NCBI RefSeq assembly: GCF_016860525.1
Contig: NZ_BNEA01000001.1
Coordinates: 248,001 to 312,000, forward strand
From: Streptomyces rubradiris
GTDB lineage: Bacteria; Actinomycetota; Actinomycetes; Streptomycetales; Streptomycetaceae
Length of the DNA: 64,000 bases
Reading direction: 5' to 3'
Position 1 is the first letter of the stretch; the number at the start of each line of letters is the position of its first letter. The translations under genes and the position numbers were made by a program. The notes under the pieces are model-generated. The model was given only the letters and a program-made list of their open reading frames with translations. It had not been told where the DNA came from and did not search any database. This document shows, one piece after another, positions 62,705-64,000 of the stretch.

Positions 62705-63586
62705 ATGGAACTGCGCCATCTCCAGCACTTCGTGGCGGTCGCCGAGGACCGGCATTTCACCCGGGCCGCCGAACGCCTGATGGTGTCCCAGTCGGGCCTG
62801 TCGGCGTCCATCCGGGCGCTGGAGCGGGAGTTGCGGGCGCCGCTGTTCGTGCGGACCACGCGCCGGGTAACGCTGACGGAGGCGGGGCGGGCGCTGCTGG
62901 TGGAGGCCGAGCGGATCCTCGCCCAGGTGCGGGCGGCGCACGACGCGGTGGCAGCGGTGCAGGGGGTGCTGCGCGGCACGCTCGCCCTGGGCACCGAGCA
63001 GTGCATCGCCGGGGTGCGGGTGGCCGAGCTGCTGGCGGCCTTCCGGGGCCGGCACCCGGATGTGGAGATCCGGCTGCGGCAGGCCGGCTCGGGCGAGCTG
63101 GCGGAGGAGGTCGCGGCCGGGCGGCTGGACCTGGCCTTCGCCTACCGCACCCGGGCCGACAGCGACCAGCTGCGCTCGGTGTCGCTGGCCGACGAGCCGA
63201 TGACGGTGCTGTGCCACCCCGGCCACCGGCTCGCCGCGGCGCCGGCCGTGCTCGGCCCGCACGACCTCACCGGTGAGGTGTTCGTGGACTTCCACCCCGA
63301 CTGGGGTCCGCGCCGCACCACCGACGCCGCGTTCGCCGCGGCCGGGGTCCGGCGCACCGTCGCGCTGGAGGTCAACGACGTGCACAGTCTGCTGGACCTG
63401 GTGGACGAGAACCTGGGGATCGCGGTCGTGCCCCGGCACTTCCGGCACAAGCGCCCCTCGCTCACGGCCCTGCCGCTGAAGGGCACCGGCGAGGCGCGGT
63501 ACGAGACGGTGGCCCTGCTGCCGCCGGAGCGGGCCACGAGCCCGGCCGCCCGAGCACTGGTCGCCCTGCTCGGCACGGGCACCTGA
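62705..63586 (+). CDS. LysR-family transcriptional regulator (293 aa)
   Basis: The start is ATG 62705. The winged HTH is at 1-60 (MELRHLQHFVAVAEDRHFTR, VSQSGLSASIRALEREL), and the effector domain at ~90-290 includes VHSLLDLVDENLGIAVVP. It is divergent from the aldo/keto reductase; the 70-base gap contains AATCCGATGAGATT, which has the ATC/GAT symmetry of LysR sites. It probably controls both genes. Confidence 0.88.
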   Translation: MELRHLQHFVAVAEDRHFTRAAERLMVSQSGLSASIRALERELRAPLFVRTTRRVTLTEAGRALLVEAERILAQVRAAHDAVAAVQGVLRGTLALGTEQCIAGVRVAELLAAFRGRHPDVEIRLRQAGSGELAEEVAAGRLDLAFAYRTRADSDQLRSVSLADEPMTVLCHPGHRLAAAPAVLGPHDLTGEVFVDFHPDWGPRRTTDAAFAAAGVRRTVALEVNDVHSLLDLVDENLGIAVVPRHFRHKRPSLTALPLKGTGEARYETVALLPPERATSPAARALVALLGTGT

Positions 63587-63644
63587 CGCACCGGCCGACG
63601 GATTCCGGGCGCGGGAGTGGCGGCGGTTTGCGATGGTGGTCGGT

Positions 63645-64000
63645 ATGCATGCCAAGGACATCCTCATCGACGGCTACGGCCGCATCCGGGAAGAGGTCCA
63701 CGCCGTCCTCGACGGCCTCGGCCCCGAGGAGCTGCACCACCGCCCGGCCCCCGGCGCCAACAGCGTCGCCTGGCTGGTCTGGCACCTCACCCGGGTGCAG
63801 GACGATCACATCGCCGACGCCTTCGACCTCGACCAGGTGTGGCTCGCGCAGGACTGGCAGAAGCGGTTCGGGCTCGACCTGCCCCGGCACGACACGGGCT
63901 ACGGGCACACCCCGGCCAAGGTCGCGAGGGTGCGGGTGGAATCGGCCGGCCTCCTCACCGGGTACTACGACGCCGTCCACGAGCAGACCCTCGGGGTCCT
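63645..64000 (+). CDS. DinB-family protein, truncated by window end (118 aa visible)
   Basis: ATG 63645 (MHAKDILIDGYGRIREEVHA); in-frame ATG 63633 is possible. The chain shows the DinB four-helix pattern with LDGLGPEELHHRPAPGANSV, AWLVWHLTRVQDDHI (a His for the metal site) and YYDAVHEQTL. DinB/DUF664 proteins are often thiol-dependent (mycothiol) transferases. The C-terminus lies outside the window. Confidence 0.8.
   Translation, partial: MHAKDILIDGYGRIREEVHAVLDGLGPEELHHRPAPGANSVAWLVWHLTRVQDDHIADAFDLDQVWLAQDWQKRFGLDLPRHDTGYGHTPAKVARVRVESAGLLTGYYDAVHEQTLGV

Overview
The window is high-GC actinobacterial DNA, almost certainly Streptomyces. The chromosomal part carries a melC1-melC2 tyrosinase operon, an SsgA-like protein, a SigB/SigF-family sigma factor beside an RsbW-like ATP-binding protein, an AIM24-family gene and an F420-type LLM oxidoreductase. 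GTG starts and ATGA/GTGA overlaps are common throughout.

Region 1 (1 to about 44.5 kb) is most of an integrated siphophage genome; its left end, including any integrase and replication initiator, lies before base 1. Bases 1-9000 hold about 25 small, tightly packed plus-strand early genes. Many encode short Cys-rich proteins, and two encode MazG-like domains. Bases 9000-10340 are a minus-strand block ending in an HTH regulator, divergent from a promoter with nested palindromes. Bases 10461-15184 lead into a cassette of five membrane proteins, two of which have winged-helix-like cytoplasmic tails. They recall the spread (Spd) proteins of Streptomyces conjugative plasmids and are the best candidate here for an undescribed system. 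Bases 15.2-19.9 kb hold small accessory genes, a lipoprotein and a divergent operator with a perfect 14-bp inverted repeat.

Bases 19.98-40.6 kb are the late module in canonical order: terminase small and large subunits, portal (with a MuF-like Cys tail), ClpP-type prohead protease, HK97-type capsid, connector and neck proteins, tail tube candidates, tail assembly chaperones with a CCCTTTG minus-1 slippery site, tape measure, distal tail and tail-tip proteins, amidase endolysin and two holin-like proteins. Bases 40.6-44.0 kb hold likely morons and regulators: a flavoprotein divergent from an XRE/TPR-like regulator, a gene with an apparently leaderless promoter under a 14-bp inverted repeat, and a small XRE gene with its own operator. 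Bases 43,959-44,584 are non-coding, dense in inverted repeats, and carry four 10-bp-phased repeats; this is the likely attR region.

Region 2 (44.6-64 kb) is ordinary chromosome: AIM24, PLP dehydratase, LLM oxidoreductase, SsgA-like protein, DUF6328-like membrane protein, aldo/keto reductase, an acyl-adenylate ligase / LysR / lipase / salicylyl-CoA-hydroxylase-like set, melC1C2, RNase HI, two VOC proteins, a ClgR/PopR-like XRE regulator ending in LAA, the sigma factor and RsbW-like protein, a second aldo/keto reductase divergent from a LysR gene, and a truncated DinB gene.

All family assignments come from reading the translations and from recall of the families; no searches were run.
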